The translations under genes and the position numbers were made by a program. Under the pieces are notes generated by a model. It was not told the DNA's origin, ran no database searches, and worked only from the letters and a program-made list of their open reading frames with translations. From JBCCXZ01 sp965228005 (GTDB lineage: Bacteria; Planctomycetota; Planctomycetia; Pirellulales; Lacipirellulaceae): a stretch of 64,000 nucleotides of DNA. This document shows positions 7,721 through 16,587 of the stretch, in pieces (within the stretch, counting starts at the first letter, position 1; each line of letters starts with the position of its first letter). The DNA is taken from the NCBI GenBank assembly GCA_965228005.1, contig CBDDGV010000004.1, forward strand, positions 1,240,001 to 1,304,000, written 5' to 3'.

Positions 7721-9277
7721 CTAGTGCCGTGTGACATGAGTCCCGTCGAAGTAGCTCTGCATGATCGGCCACAGGTAGTTCGCAATCTCGCGGCCCTTCT
7801 GGAGACCGAGTTCGTTGTCGGAGCGGATGTGGTAGCCGCCTAGGAGGCGGGACTCGGCAGCCATGTCCGCAGTCTCAGTGAACGTGGGCATTCGCAACGC
7901 CACCTCGCACGATGCATGCTCGGGGGCTTCGATCGGGGCCCCGTTCTTGGACTGCATCTGAGAGCAGGTGAAGCCCTGCTCGGTCAATGCCCCCGCCATA
8001 CGCTCTTCGACGACCCCGAATTCATCGCTCCCCGTAAAGAGCCTCAGGATCTCTGCGCAGCCCCCGCTAACGGTCGCGTGGCCGGACGTGTAGCCGGGGA
8101 ACGGCGGGGTGATGAACTCAGCGGGTGAGTAGGGAAGCCACTGCTTGCCCGGGCGAGTGACCACGCCTTTCCCGGGACCTGCCCACGAGGTGATCTCCTT
8201 GTCCTGGTAATAGACGTGGCGAACCAGCGTCATCGGACGGCTGCTGTCGTAGAAGCGTTTGGCATCCCAGCAGGAGATGAATGTGTCGAATGCGCAGTTG
8301 GCAACAGTGAAGAACAGCTTCACATCGCGATCAAGACCATTCCTGTCACGCCGGCTCACGTCCTGCGCGAAGCGTAGCCAGTGGCCGCTCTGTCCCGTCG
8401 AACGCGGTCCGTCACGCATGAACTCTACGAGGGCCTTTTGTTCCGGCGTGAGATTGGCGTTCACCTCGACACACTCTGCAACTTCCTTCGCGAGCTCCTG
8501 GCTCCCCACCTTCGGTTGCGGACCCGGCCGAAACTGGTCACAGCTCTCTAGGGCGAAGGGCCTGACCCGGTACCAGTGCGGAGTAAGGAAGCCGGGGTAG
8601 GTGACGCTGCCGTCCTTCTGCACGAACGGCAGGGGCTGCCAACGATCGGGGTTGTAGACGCGGTCGGGGGGATTGACCGGCTCGTACATCGTGTAGTCGG
8701 AGTAGGCTTCGCCCTGAACTCCTCCAATCTCGTCGCCGAGTTGGTTGGCCCCGTCACCGTGACGCATCTTGAGCAGATGGGCCGCGATATGGTTTCCGAT
8801 TCCAGCCGCGGTATTCAGGTCCGTTGATTCATTCTGCGGATCGTATCCAGCGGCCTCCATCTGCTCCGTCAGGTACGCGGCGTGGTGGGGCAGCACGTCG
8901 ACCGCGGTGCGGTATACAGCGTAGGCGATCGCTGTCTCCTTGTTGGTCAAGGTTCGTTGGCTCTCGGGCTGACGCAGGTCTCCACCGAAGAGCGTACCGA
9001 CCGCGGTGTCGTCGTAGCAGGCCCATGCGTCGTACATTGCGTTCATGGGGATCTGCATCTGCCGGGATAGGATTGTGGGCCGTGCCCCGATGCGTTCGAC
9101 ATCGCGGGCGCTCGCCTCGAGTACGACATCCAACCACTTGTAGGCTTGGGACGGCTTGTGACCCAACGTTGCCCCAAGATGGGGAATAAAGACCTTGGTT
9201 CTAGTCTTGGGGTTCTCCGCGGAAGCGGCCTGGGCTGTGCCAATCAGAACCGCCAACAGTAGGCAATGGATCTTCAT
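7721..9277 (-). CDS. Vanadium-dependent haloperoxidase-like PAP2 superfamily protein
   Basis: A 518-residue exported protein with a signal peptide (about residues 1-20, ending in AQAASA). The second half has the vanadate/phosphate-binding signatures of the PAP2/haloperoxidase superfamily: an Arg in RFYDSSRP, the PFPGYTSGHAT loop with SGH, and a distal R-x-x-GG-x-H in SRLLGGYHIRSD. In this family the pocket binds vanadate and oxidises halides with peroxide, or acts as an acid phosphatase; the sequence alone cannot decide. Several Cys residues suggest disulphides in the periplasm. It stands alone with a gap on both sides. In this island, halogenation of phenolics is a possible job, but that is inference. 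Confidence 0.82.
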   Translation of the reverse strand: MKIHCLLLAVLIGTAQAASAENPKTRTKVFIPHLGATLGHKPSQAYKWLDVVLEASARDVERIGARPTILSRQMQIPMNAMYDAWACYDDTAVGTLFGGDLRQPESQRTLTNKETAIAYAVYRTAVDVLPHHAAYLTEQMEAAGYDPQNESTDLNTAAGIGNHIAAHLLKMRHGDGANQLGDEIGGVQGEAYSDYTMYEPVNPPDRVYNPDRWQPLPFVQKDGSVTYPGFLTPHWYRVRPFALESCDQFRPGPQPKVGSQELAKEVAECVEVNANLTPEQKALVEFMRDGPRSTGQSGHWLRFAQDVSRRDRNGLDRDVKLFFTVANCAFDTFISCWDAKRFYDSSRPMTLVRHVYYQDKEITSWAGPGKGVVTRPGKQWLPYSPAEFITPPFPGYTSGHATVSGGCAEILRLFTGSDEFGVVEERMAGALTEQGFTCSQMQSKNGAPIEAPEHASCEVALRMPTFTETADMAAESRLLGGYHIRSDNELGLQKGREIANYLWPIMQSYFDGTHVTRH

Positions 9278-9870
9278 GTCGTCGTAGAGTTGTTCGTGTT
9301 GTGTCGAAATAATCAGGAAACCGGGTTAGCGGATCATCGGACTCGGCCTTGGGTCACTAAGAGCTGATTGCGAAAGAATCGTTGTCGAGAAACTGGAAGG
9401 CAAGCCAGCGCCGTGTTGGGAAGGCAAACAGCAGAAAGCCGGGAATCTGCTTCCGTGGCGGCGTGCAAACCTGTTCCGATCACCCAATTTGTCAGGCTAT
9501 TGCACAAATCTCGCGTGTGCAAAGGAATATTGGCTATTCCCCTCCACAGGTTCGGGTGATGGGCCACTGCTAAGCGATTATTTAGGTATTTCGGGCCATG
9601 ACGCAGTCCATAGGACCTAGAAGGACGCATCTCTGACTCCTTTTCAAACTCCGGCGGATGCATCGCCCGACCGCAATTAGGGCCTCCGCGAACTCGCAAC
9701 GGTCTCGGAGGCCAGACGAGACCTCCGCAGGTAGCCGGGCACCCCTCCAGCGGGCGGGTGGTCCAACCTCGGCAGATTCGGACACCGCTCAAGTGACAGT
9801 GGCATGCGGCCGTTACGAATTCTGATCGTGGAAGCTGCACAGGTCGAATCGATTCACGCTATTCATGTCC
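9278..9870. other. Gene-free gap with repeat copy
   Basis: Nearly 600 bases lie between the start of the haloperoxidase gene and the end of the SulP gene. ORFs here are short and show no family features. It contains the dispersed repeat at 9660-9775 and presumably the haloperoxidase promoter on its left side. Confidence 0.5.
9660..9775 (+). repeat. Dispersed island repeat, copy 3
   Basis: It opens GCATCGCCCGACCGCA (shared with 26597), continues through CGCGAACTCGCAACGGT, and ends with the GACCTCCGCAG to CCTCGGCAG segment shared with 7545-7600. It links the two partial forms of the family and is the most complete copy. Confidence 0.65.
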
Positions 9871-11670
9871 TCACAACGCCCCGACCACCTCTTGTTGAAT
9901 AGTTTGTCGCTCTGAAAGTTTTTCTGCTGGGCCAAATCGAACTGCATCCTCGTGTTCGGACAGTGGCACAAAGCGGTCCCAGCCGACGAGTTCCACTTCC
10001 ACGCCTTTGAGTTTGTATTCCTGGACGTAGTGGAAGATCGTTTCGACCGAAGTGTGGTCAATGACGTTCGACAATGGAGCAAAGTGGAGTCGCAACGTCT
10101 TAGTGTCGCTGTGAACGGACTGCATCTCGCGAATTACATGAAGCAAATTAAAGCAGTGCAACGGTCGATCAAACGTGAGTTCGCATACGCCATTGTGAAA
10201 CTCACGGTTTCCGACCGGATTTCGGAACAGGCCCAAGAAGTGCGTCAGGAAACCGCGCTTGCCATTCACTCCGCTGATGCGGTTCGCCAGACGGATTAGC
10301 GACATATTGATAAGCAGTTTTACAAACACACCAACGGCAACTCCGACCAGTAAATCTGTCGATACCGTGACCACAATCGTCAGCAGGAATACGCCGAGCT
10401 GCTCTGGACCAATATTAGAAATATGTTTCCACACCTTCGGACCGCAGAGTTTCCAGCCGATGAAAATCAGAATCGCCGCCAGAACCGCCAAGGGAACTTG
10501 ATTGATTAGCCCACGACCGAGACTCATAAACATGATCAACGTGACCGCGTTGAAGAAGTTGGCCCACAGTGTGCGACCACCCCCGATGATGTTTGCAGTG
10601 CTTTTGACGATACCGGGGATTATTGTCAGACCACCAACGATGCTCGAAGCTGTGTTGCAGATACCCATTGATTGCAACGTGCGGTCAGGATCAGAGCGGC
10701 GTTTGAAAGGATCAAGTTTGTCAACCGCCATAATCGTGGCAAGAGACTCGGTTGCATCAATTAGAATCAGGACCAGGACAACGTAGCCCAACGCGAGCCA
10801 AGTATTGGGAGCGAAAAAGATTCGGCTGAAATGTGGCATCTGCATGCCATTCTGCAACGGGTTTTCGGGAATCTGTATGCAGTGTATTGGGTCTATGCCG
10901 AAGATCATCTGGGCTGCAATTGCCCCACCGATGAATACCCAAACAGGTGGAGGTACGACTTTGAAGAGTTTGAACGGCAACACGTTCAAGATGAACAAAG
11001 CAGCCGTACAGCCGATTCCTGTCGCCAACACAGCACCGTTGGCTTCTGAAAACCTTCGAGGTGCTTCGGCCAGGATTTCCCAGAACTCGTGTGCCTCGAA
11101 GTGGACGCCAAACAGCAGCGGTAGCTGTTTGACGATAATCAGCATGCCGATGGCCGCGAGCATGCCCTCGATAGCGGCTGCTGGGAAAATCGCCGACAAG
11201 CGGGCAACTTTGAATCGAGCCAAGATCACTTGCAGCACACCCGCGATAGCAATCGCTACCAGCACGAGCGGGTAGCCGATTTGAAGTAACTCGGCTGTTG
11301 ATTTCCCGGCTGCAACATCCTTACCAACCTCAGCGGTGGCTAAGGCTATCATTCCGCTGAACAACGCCGGAGCCAGTCCGGCGGCTGGACCACTGATCGT
11401 TACATATGAACCACCGGCTAGCGGTAGAATGAAGCCCGCAATGATCGCGGAAACAGCGCCGCATATGGGCGGAGCACCCGACGTAATTGCAATACCCATC
11501 GAAAACGGCAGCGAGATCATCGCCACCATGATTCCAGATCGCAGATCGTAGACCCAATGTTTGAGGCCCGCTAAGCCATTCTGAGGTTTGTCGATAAGCG
11601 AGACACTAGAGTCTGTGATCGTTGCTGGGTTAAACCCTTCGGTTGTCGTATCTATTGTTTGCTCGGACAT
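9871..11670 (-). CDS. SulP-family anion transporter with STAS domain
   Basis: A 599-residue inner-membrane permease. After a soluble N-terminus of about 30 residues come the SulP transmembrane helices, with the family-typical ISGPAAGLAPALF and GGLTIIPGIVKSTANI stretches. A C-terminal STAS domain spans roughly residues 480-570. SulP proteins carry sulfate, bicarbonate or other anions, often with Na+ or H+; substrate choice cannot be read here. The ATG at 11670 has AGGAAA upstream and gives MSEQTIDTT; the longer frame to 11805 lacks support. Base composition is visibly more AT-rich than the flanking chromosome, which points to transfer. A small membrane protein gene lies upstream on the same strand. 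Confidence 0.92.
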   Translation of the reverse strand: MSEQTIDTTTEGFNPATITDSSVSLIDKPQNGLAGLKHWVYDLRSGIMVAMISLPFSMGIAITSGAPPICGAVSAIIAGFILPLAGGSYVTISGPAAGLAPALFSGMIALATAEVGKDVAAGKSTAELLQIGYPLVLVAIAIAGVLQVILARFKVARLSAIFPAAAIEGMLAAIGMLIIVKQLPLLFGVHFEAHEFWEILAEAPRRFSEANGAVLATGIGCTAALFILNVLPFKLFKVVPPPVWVFIGGAIAAQMIFGIDPIHCIQIPENPLQNGMQMPHFSRIFFAPNTWLALGYVVLVLILIDATESLATIMAVDKLDPFKRRSDPDRTLQSMGICNTASSIVGGLTIIPGIVKSTANIIGGGRTLWANFFNAVTLIMFMSLGRGLINQVPLAVLAAILIFIGWKLCGPKVWKHISNIGPEQLGVFLLTIVVTVSTDLLVGVAVGVFVKLLINMSLIRLANRISGVNGKRGFLTHFLGLFRNPVGNREFHNGVCELTFDRPLHCFNLLHVIREMQSVHSDTKTLRLHFAPLSNVIDHTSVETIFHYVQEYKLKGVEVELVGWDRFVPLSEHEDAVRFGPAEKLSERQTIQQEVVGAL

Positions 11671-11859
11671 ATGAATTTCCTGCTGATGTTTGGGATCGGT
11701 GCGGCACGCAATCGCTCTTGCAGAGCAATCGTTGTGGATCACCGACGACAGTGGAGAAAAACGGCGGACTGTCTGAGCCGTTTTGAAGAGGTGCGGCAGC
11801 ATCATGTGCTAGCAAAACTCATTCAGAGTTTGCCAGAACAGGAAATCGCAGCACAGACA

Positions 11860-12177
11860 TCAGCAGAGTGGAGGTCCACGCTCGAAATGACCTGCGACCA
11901 GAAGCGTGCTTAAGCTGACCGACTCGTCAGCTACGCTCCCTTGGTCCCCCAGAGGTTGCACCTTTGGCCGATAAGACAACCGGGCAATCAGGCCCAGCGT
12001 CTCATCGAGGTCAAAATCCTCACCGTCGTTGAGAGACTCGCTGACCTCAGCCAGCACAAGGCATACATTCGCAGTGCTGACTATCGACAATGTGGCAATC
12101 AGACCAATCGCCAGAAAGACGATTAGCCAGCGATATCGACGAAGCGTGACGGACATCTTATCCATTTGCGAAACCAT
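11860..12177 (-). CDS. Small single-pass membrane protein, unknown function
   Basis: A 105-residue frame with a basic N-terminus (SVTLRRYRW), one hydrophobic helix (LIVFLAIGLIATLSIVSTAN) and an acidic region (SLNDGEDFDLDETLG). I do not recognise a family. It lies 190 bases upstream of the SulP gene on the same strand and could be co-transcribed. Several possible Met starts lie within the first eight residues; the one giving MSVTLRR has GGATAAG upstream. Confidence 0.5.
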   Translation of the reverse strand: MVSQMDKMSVTLRRYRWLIVFLAIGLIATLSIVSTANVCLVLAEVSESLNDGEDFDLDETLGLIARLSYRPKVQPLGDQGSVADESVSLSTLLVAGHFERGPPLC

Positions 12178-12365
12178 AGTTCACTAAATCATGCGCGTCA
12201 ACGGATCAGCAGCAGTCGAAAGTCCTCTCGGCGACGTCCGCCACGCAACCTGACCGGATGTGTTGCTATCGTCGGTTTCGCCAACTGATTGAGCCGAAAA
12301 AGTCTGGAATTGCTGCAGCATTCAGAGTGCGCTCATGCATTGACCTCTGTCAATTCATCTACGCT

Positions 12366-12389
12366 GGAACTCGCAGCGGTTGCATCGAC
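12366..12389 (+). repeat. Left part of a dispersed repeat copy split by IS4
   Basis: GGAACTCGCAGCGGTTGCATCGAC matches the CGAACTCGCAGCGGT core of the copies at 9660 and 26597. The last 11 bases (12379-12389) are the IS4 target duplication. Its continuation is at 13922. Confidence 0.55.
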
Positions 12390-13921
12390 GAATGGCACGT
12401 AGTTCGCCGTAAGTTCTTTTCAGGAAGTGATCTATCAAGAAGGGCCTCGCTCGCCTAGATGAGAGTTGTCCCACAACCCATCTGCGGCAAGGAGGCCCCA
12501 CGATGCGGAGCATTACCGACAGACGCTGCCGTAGCCAGATCAGCTTTCTGAGACAGCAGTTCTTGCAGGACGGAGGGTTGCCGTTCGGCGAGGTCCTCAA
12601 CACGGAGACGCTGTCTGCGGCGCTGGCCACAATCGAGGGCGGCTGGGTCGACCGGGTCTACACGCCGCTGGTGACGCTGTGGGTGTTCTTGGGGCAGGTC
12701 CTCAACGCCGACCATTCGTGCCGCGCGGCGGTCGCTCGCCTGATCGCCCACCGCGTCGCCCGCGGGCAGAGCCCCTGCTCGGCGGAGACCGGCGGCTACT
12801 GCCAGGCGCGGAAGCGGCTCCCCGAGGGGTTCTTCGCGACCGCCGCCCGCGACGTGGGGCGTAAGCTCGAGGACCGAGCCGAGCCGGGGTGGCTGTGGAA
12901 GGGCCGTCACGTCTACCTGTTCGACGGCACGACGACGCTGATGCCCGACACGGCGGAGAACCGGGCCGCGTACCCCCTCACCCACAACCAGCGGGAGGGG
13001 CTCCCACTGATGCGCGTCGCGGCGGTCATCTCGCTCTCGTGCGGGGCGATCCTCGACGCGGCGACGGCCAAGTACGCGGGCAAGGGGCAGGGCGAAGTCA
13101 CGCTGCTCCGGCGGCTCTCGGGCCTGTTCTCCGCCGGCGACGTTGTCCTGGGCGACTGCCTGCTGGGCAACTGGCGGAACCTGTTCGAGCTGGGCGAACG
13201 CGGCGTGCAGGTCGTCACCCGGCTGAACAAGGCGCTGCGCAAGGCGGACTTCCGCCGGGGCGAGCGTCTGGGCAAGGACGACCACGTTGTCCGCTGGCCC
13301 CGGCCGTGGATCCGAGGCGTCAGCGGAGCGGCTCAGCGGGCGATGCCCGACTACCTGACGGTCCGTGAAGCCCGCGTCTGCATCCAGCAGCCGGGGTTCC
13401 GCACCAAACAGGTCGTCATCGTGACGAACCTGCTCGACCCGGTGCGCTACCCCAAGGAAGACCTCGCCGACCTGTACCGCCGGAGGTGGCACAACGAGCT
13501 GGACCTCCGGAGCATCAAGTCGGTGATGGGGATGGAGTGCCTGCGGTGTAAGACGCCCGAGCTGGTGCGGAAAGAGGTCTGGGCGCACGCCCTGGCCTAC
13601 AACCTGATCCGCACGGTCATGGCCCAGGCCGCGACCGAGCACGGCCTGGGGCCGCGGGAGATCAGCTTCAAGGGCGCGCTGCAGACGCTGGAGGCGTTCC
13701 GACCCGTGATCGCGTTGCGGGGTCGCAGCGGCTCAGATAGGGACGTTCTCTACCGACAGCTGCTCAACGCTGTGGCACAGCACCGCGTCGCCAACCGGCC
13801 CAACCGATTCGAGCCCCGCAGGATCAAGCGAAGGCACAAGCACTACGTCCCCCTCGCCGTCCCGCGGCACGTGGCCAAACTCCAAATCCTCAAAGGGCTT
13901 GCCAAGAACTAAGTGCCATTC
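12390..13921 (+). mobile_element. IS4-family insertion sequence, complete, with 11-bp target duplication
   Basis: Terminal inverted repeats of 16 bases are at 12390-12405 (GAATGGCACGTAGTTC) and 13906-13921 (complement GAATGGCACTTAGTTC), 15 of 16 matching. The element is flanked on both sides by GTTGCATCGAC (12379-12389 and 13922-13932), a perfect 11-bp duplication as expected for IS4. One transposase fills it, and its stop codon lies in the right inverted repeat. Intact ends and duplication suggest recent insertion. GC content is higher than in the surrounding island genes. Confidence 0.93.
12503..13912 (+). CDS. IS4-family DDE transposase
   Basis: 469 residues. The DDE triad is visible: Asp141 in LFDGTT, Asp218 in VLGDCLLG, and Glu332 within the IS4 signature Y-(2)-R-(3)-E-(6)-K, read as YRRRWHNELDLRSIK from Tyr325. 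The ATG at 12503 follows CGGCAAGGAGGCCCCACG with a strong GGAGG ribosome-binding site. The frame is uninterrupted, so the element may be active. The long minus-strand ORF at 12455-13642 is its shadow. Confidence 0.95.
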   Translation: MRSITDRRCRSQISFLRQQFLQDGGLPFGEVLNTETLSAALATIEGGWVDRVYTPLVTLWVFLGQVLNADHSCRAAVARLIAHRVARGQSPCSAETGGYCQARKRLPEGFFATAARDVGRKLEDRAEPGWLWKGRHVYLFDGTTTLMPDTAENRAAYPLTHNQREGLPLMRVAAVISLSCGAILDAATAKYAGKGQGEVTLLRRLSGLFSAGDVVLGDCLLGNWRNLFELGERGVQVVTRLNKALRKADFRRGERLGKDDHVVRWPRPWIRGVSGAAQRAMPDYLTVREARVCIQQPGFRTKQVVIVTNLLDPVRYPKEDLADLYRRRWHNELDLRSIKSVMGMECLRCKTPELVRKEVWAHALAYNLIRTVMAQAATEHGLGPREISFKGALQTLEAFRPVIALRGRSGSDRDVLYRQLLNAVAQHRVANRPNRFEPRRIKRRHKHYVPLAVPRHVAKLQILKGLAKN

Positions 13922-14050
13922 GTTGCATCGACACCTGCAGATTGGGCTTCTGGCGAACTGCAGGAGGTGTCCCTGGTGAGGAGAGACCGATGCGAGTTGC
14001 GCGACAGGCTAGGCCGCTGAGGCTGGTCCAACCGACGGCACTTCGGCGAA
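13922..14050 (+). repeat. Right part of the IS4-split dispersed repeat
   Basis: Joined to 12366-12389 across the IS4, the sequence reads from the repeat core into ACCTGCAGATTGGG (13933) and later CTGGTCCAACCGACGG and CTTCGG (14023-14046), the same order of elements as in other copies but with a longer middle. Confidence 0.45.
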
Positions 14051-14474
14051 CGCTCAGATCTGCCCAGGACGACGCCTCATTGGCAGGTTGGCGATGGGCC
14101 AGATCGGCCCGGAAATCGGCCTCGAACGGGCCGGTCACGCAGCCACGAAGTAGCCGAGGTGGCGGAAGGTCCACTTGGCGGTCGAGTGGCTAGGTTCTGG
14201 CGTGAGTTGCCGTCGAGCATCAACTCGCCACGAACCACAGCGAACGCCTCACGGGGAGCATTCTGCTTCACTGGGAACCGACGCTTTGGAGCACCGGAAT
14301 GAAAACCGTCGTGCGAGTAAGCGTCCTCCGCATCTGGGTCGTTGCTTGGCGTTTGTCCATGCAGTGCCACCAGTTCGTTCTCCTGCTCCAATCAGTCGCG
14401 GCTTCATTCTGGCTCCGAGTACACGCGGCGAGACTCTAATTCTCACCACATCGTGGCGGCAGGCCGCAATCCGC
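13933..14474. other. Gene-poor stretch downstream of IS4
   Basis: Apart from the repeat remnant at its left end, I see no gene with support. The 104-residue minus-strand frame at 14077-14391 has no recognisable features. Confidence 0.45.
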
Positions 14475-15068
14475 TCAATTACTGCGAACCCAGTACCCCT
14501 CTGGCAGTTCGCTAACCTCGCAATTGATCACATCGTCGTTATCCCGACCGCAGTCTTCAATGAAGGTGATCTCGGCAAAGTCGTAATTTACGTTTAGCGG
14601 ATAGATGGGCCCCTTGTCGCGATGCTCGCGAATGTTTTTCAGATGAGCATTCTGGTGAACGGTGCCAACCTCCGGGCTTTTGATCAGCCACTGGGCCAAG
14701 CCAAAGAAGCCATGGAGCCAACGCTCCTCGAAGTTGAAATTGAGGCAGACGACTGAGCCAGGCGGCTCCACCCAGGCCAGCTTGTAGGTGCCGTGGCCCA
14801 GGTAGGAGGGCATGTATTTCTGATGGGTGGTCCACCGTCCCCCGACATCGCCGGAGCCGATCCGGTAGTCCCCGCAAGTCTCATTGCGAAAGTAGTACTC
14901 GTAATGCCAGCCATTGGCATACGTGTAAATGATGTGTTTGCCGACGAACTCACTCAGATCCTGTTCTGGCTGAGTTTTGATGAGTTGCTGCGGGGCGGGG
15001 TTATCCTGCCAATCTTGAAGCGGACTATCTGTCGGTTCAAACGCCGAGTAATCGTAGTTGCTGCTCAT
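14475..15068 (-). CDS. padC: Phenolic acid decarboxylase
   Basis: 197 residues, of which about 160 form the phenolic acid decarboxylase barrel. Recognisable family stretches in order are FVGKHIIYTYANGWHYEYYF, DYRIGSGDVGGRW, YKLAWVEPPGS, LNFNFEERWLHGFF, and AEITFIEDCGRDNDDVI near the end. The family converts p-coumaric, ferulic and caffeic acids to vinyl phenols plus CO2 without a cofactor, in the cytoplasm. A 35-residue polar N-terminal extension (SSNYDYSAFEPTDS) is unusual. I chose the ATG at 15068, with AGGA upstream; a longer frame to 15164 is less likely. It lies 255 bases downstream of the antiporter gene on the same strand, at the end of the efflux operon, which fits a phenolic-acid detoxification role. 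Confidence 0.88.
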   Translation of the reverse strand: MSSNYDYSAFEPTDSPLQDWQDNPAPQQLIKTQPEQDLSEFVGKHIIYTYANGWHYEYYFRNETCGDYRIGSGDVGGRWTTHQKYMPSYLGHGTYKLAWVEPPGSVVCLNFNFEERWLHGFFGLAQWLIKSPEVGTVHQNAHLKNIREHRDKGPIYPLNVNYDFAEITFIEDCGRDNDDVINCEVSELPEGYWVRSN

Positions 15069-15323
15069 CTGGGAATCCTGCTGGTCTTGCCTTGGGAAGG
15101 TTCGTACGAAGGAACTGGTCCGCCATCCGAGAGTTAAGGTAATGTAGCGGAGGAATGCTCTCACTCAACCCTTAGTGAGCGCAAGAAGATTCCTTTCATC
15201 CGCAGCAATTGGAGGCCTCCTGTGGAATGCTGCTGAATCGGCTCGCCCCTGCCAGTTTGCGAATGACCAGGAAGGTTGCTTACCTTGGGGCTGCGCAATC
15301 TGCACCGGCAATGCGGCACCAAG

Positions 15324-16541
15324 CTAGGGAGTTCCTTCGCGCTCGGCCACCAACCTTCCGTACCACTTCGCTAGTGGCACTGCGGAAACCCCGTGGGCGA
15401 TGATGCTTAGGGCGACCGTCCAAGTTACAACCGCGGAGAGCGTATCCGTGCCCGGCAGTTTCGCGTTGATCACCATGACCACAAAAACGATGCTCGCCAG
15501 CCCTCGCGGGCCGAACCACCCGATAAAGAGCTTCGAGTCGAGCCGAAGTGGCACGCCCGCCACGCACGCGAGCACGGGGACGATGCGTACCACCGTAAGG
15601 CTCAGAACCGCGTAGGTAATCACCTGCCAGGAAAACTGGCCTAGAGCGGGCCCGAAAGCGCACGCTCCGAACGTGAACCACGTAAGCAGTGAAAACACGT
15701 CGCCCGTGCCTTCAGCGCCGTTCAGCACTTCTTCTTTGTGCTGCTTCGTGAGCCCGCCGAACAGCAGGCCGCCGACGAAGCAGGCGATGAACCCGCTGCC
15801 GCCCAGCCACTGGGCCAGGCCGAAGCAGAAGAAGGCCAGCGCCACAACCGGGACCTGGGTCCAGGCGTCGGCGATCCAGCCTCGTTGCGAACAGTGCCGA
15901 ACCGCCGCGCTCCCGACGAAAGCCAGGACGGCGCCGACGCAGGCGCCTACGCCGATCGCTTGAACGGGGAGCTGAGCGACTAAGCCGACGGTCTCGTCGC
16001 CCGATACCTGCCCCGTAGCCAATGCCAAGAACACCAACAACACGGGCACACAGATGCCGTCGTTTAATCCACTCTCGACATTCAGGCTCTCCCGCACAGA
16101 TGCGGGCACCGCCTTGTTCGTAACCACAGCTTGCCCAAGGGCCGCGTCTGTGGGCGCCAGCATTGTCGCCAAGAGTGCGATCTCCAAGAGACTCAGATCG
16201 CCGAAAACCAACCAGCCCACGCCGAACCCAGCAACTATCGTCAGAGGAAGACCGATCAAGAGCAGGCGGATCGGGATCCACTTCGCTCTGCGCAGCACGC
16301 CGAGGTCTGCGTTCGCCGAGTCTGAGAAGAGCACTAGTGCCAAAGTGAACTCGGACAGTGTCTTGAGCCCGTCCCCACCGATGTCGAGATCAATCAGGCC
16401 CAACCCAGACTGCCCGCATAGCAGACCGACGAACAGGTACACGACCGCGCCACTGATTGGAGTCTGCTCAAGCCGGGACGCGACCAGGCTATAGAGAAAG
16501 GCGAAGGCGGCGAGCACGGTGAGGATTTCGTATTCCGACAT
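15324..16541 (-). CDS. Na+(K+)/H+ antiporter, CPA1/NhaP type
   Basis: 405 residues with about 12 predicted membrane helices. Family signatures are LAPTDAALG (Asp of the ion site, near residue 131) and NVESGLNDG (second Asp). The late GPRGLASIVFV motif is also typical of CPA1 antiporters. It exchanges monovalent cations for protons at the inner membrane, for pH and salt balance. It has no long cytoplasmic C-terminal domain. The start is 46 bases after the TrkH stop on the same strand, so both are probably on one transcript. Confidence 0.9.
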   Translation of the reverse strand: MSEYEILTVLAAFAFLYSLVASRLEQTPISGAVVYLFVGLLCGQSGLGLIDLDIGGDGLKTLSEFTLALVLFSDSANADLGVLRRAKWIPIRLLLIGLPLTIVAGFGVGWLVFGDLSLLEIALLATMLAPTDAALGQAVVTNKAVPASVRESLNVESGLNDGICVPVLLVFLALATGQVSGDETVGLVAQLPVQAIGVGACVGAVLAFVGSAAVRHCSQRGWIADAWTQVPVVALAFFCFGLAQWLGGSGFIACFVGGLLFGGLTKQHKEEVLNGAEGTGDVFSLLTWFTFGACAFGPALGQFSWQVITYAVLSLTVVRIVPVLACVAGVPLRLDSKLFIGWFGPRGLASIVFVVMVINAKLPGTDTLSAVVTWTVALSIIAHGVSAVPLAKWYGRLVAEREGTP

Positions 16542-16587
16542 AGCAGGCGATCCGCCTTTCGCAAGGTTAGGGTCGTTGAAGACAGGC

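Noticed and set aside
5756..9775. Possibility that the dispersed repeats are integron attC sites
   Set aside because: I could not find the paired core sites (RYYYAAC/GTTRRRY) in the expected positions, and no integron integrase is present.
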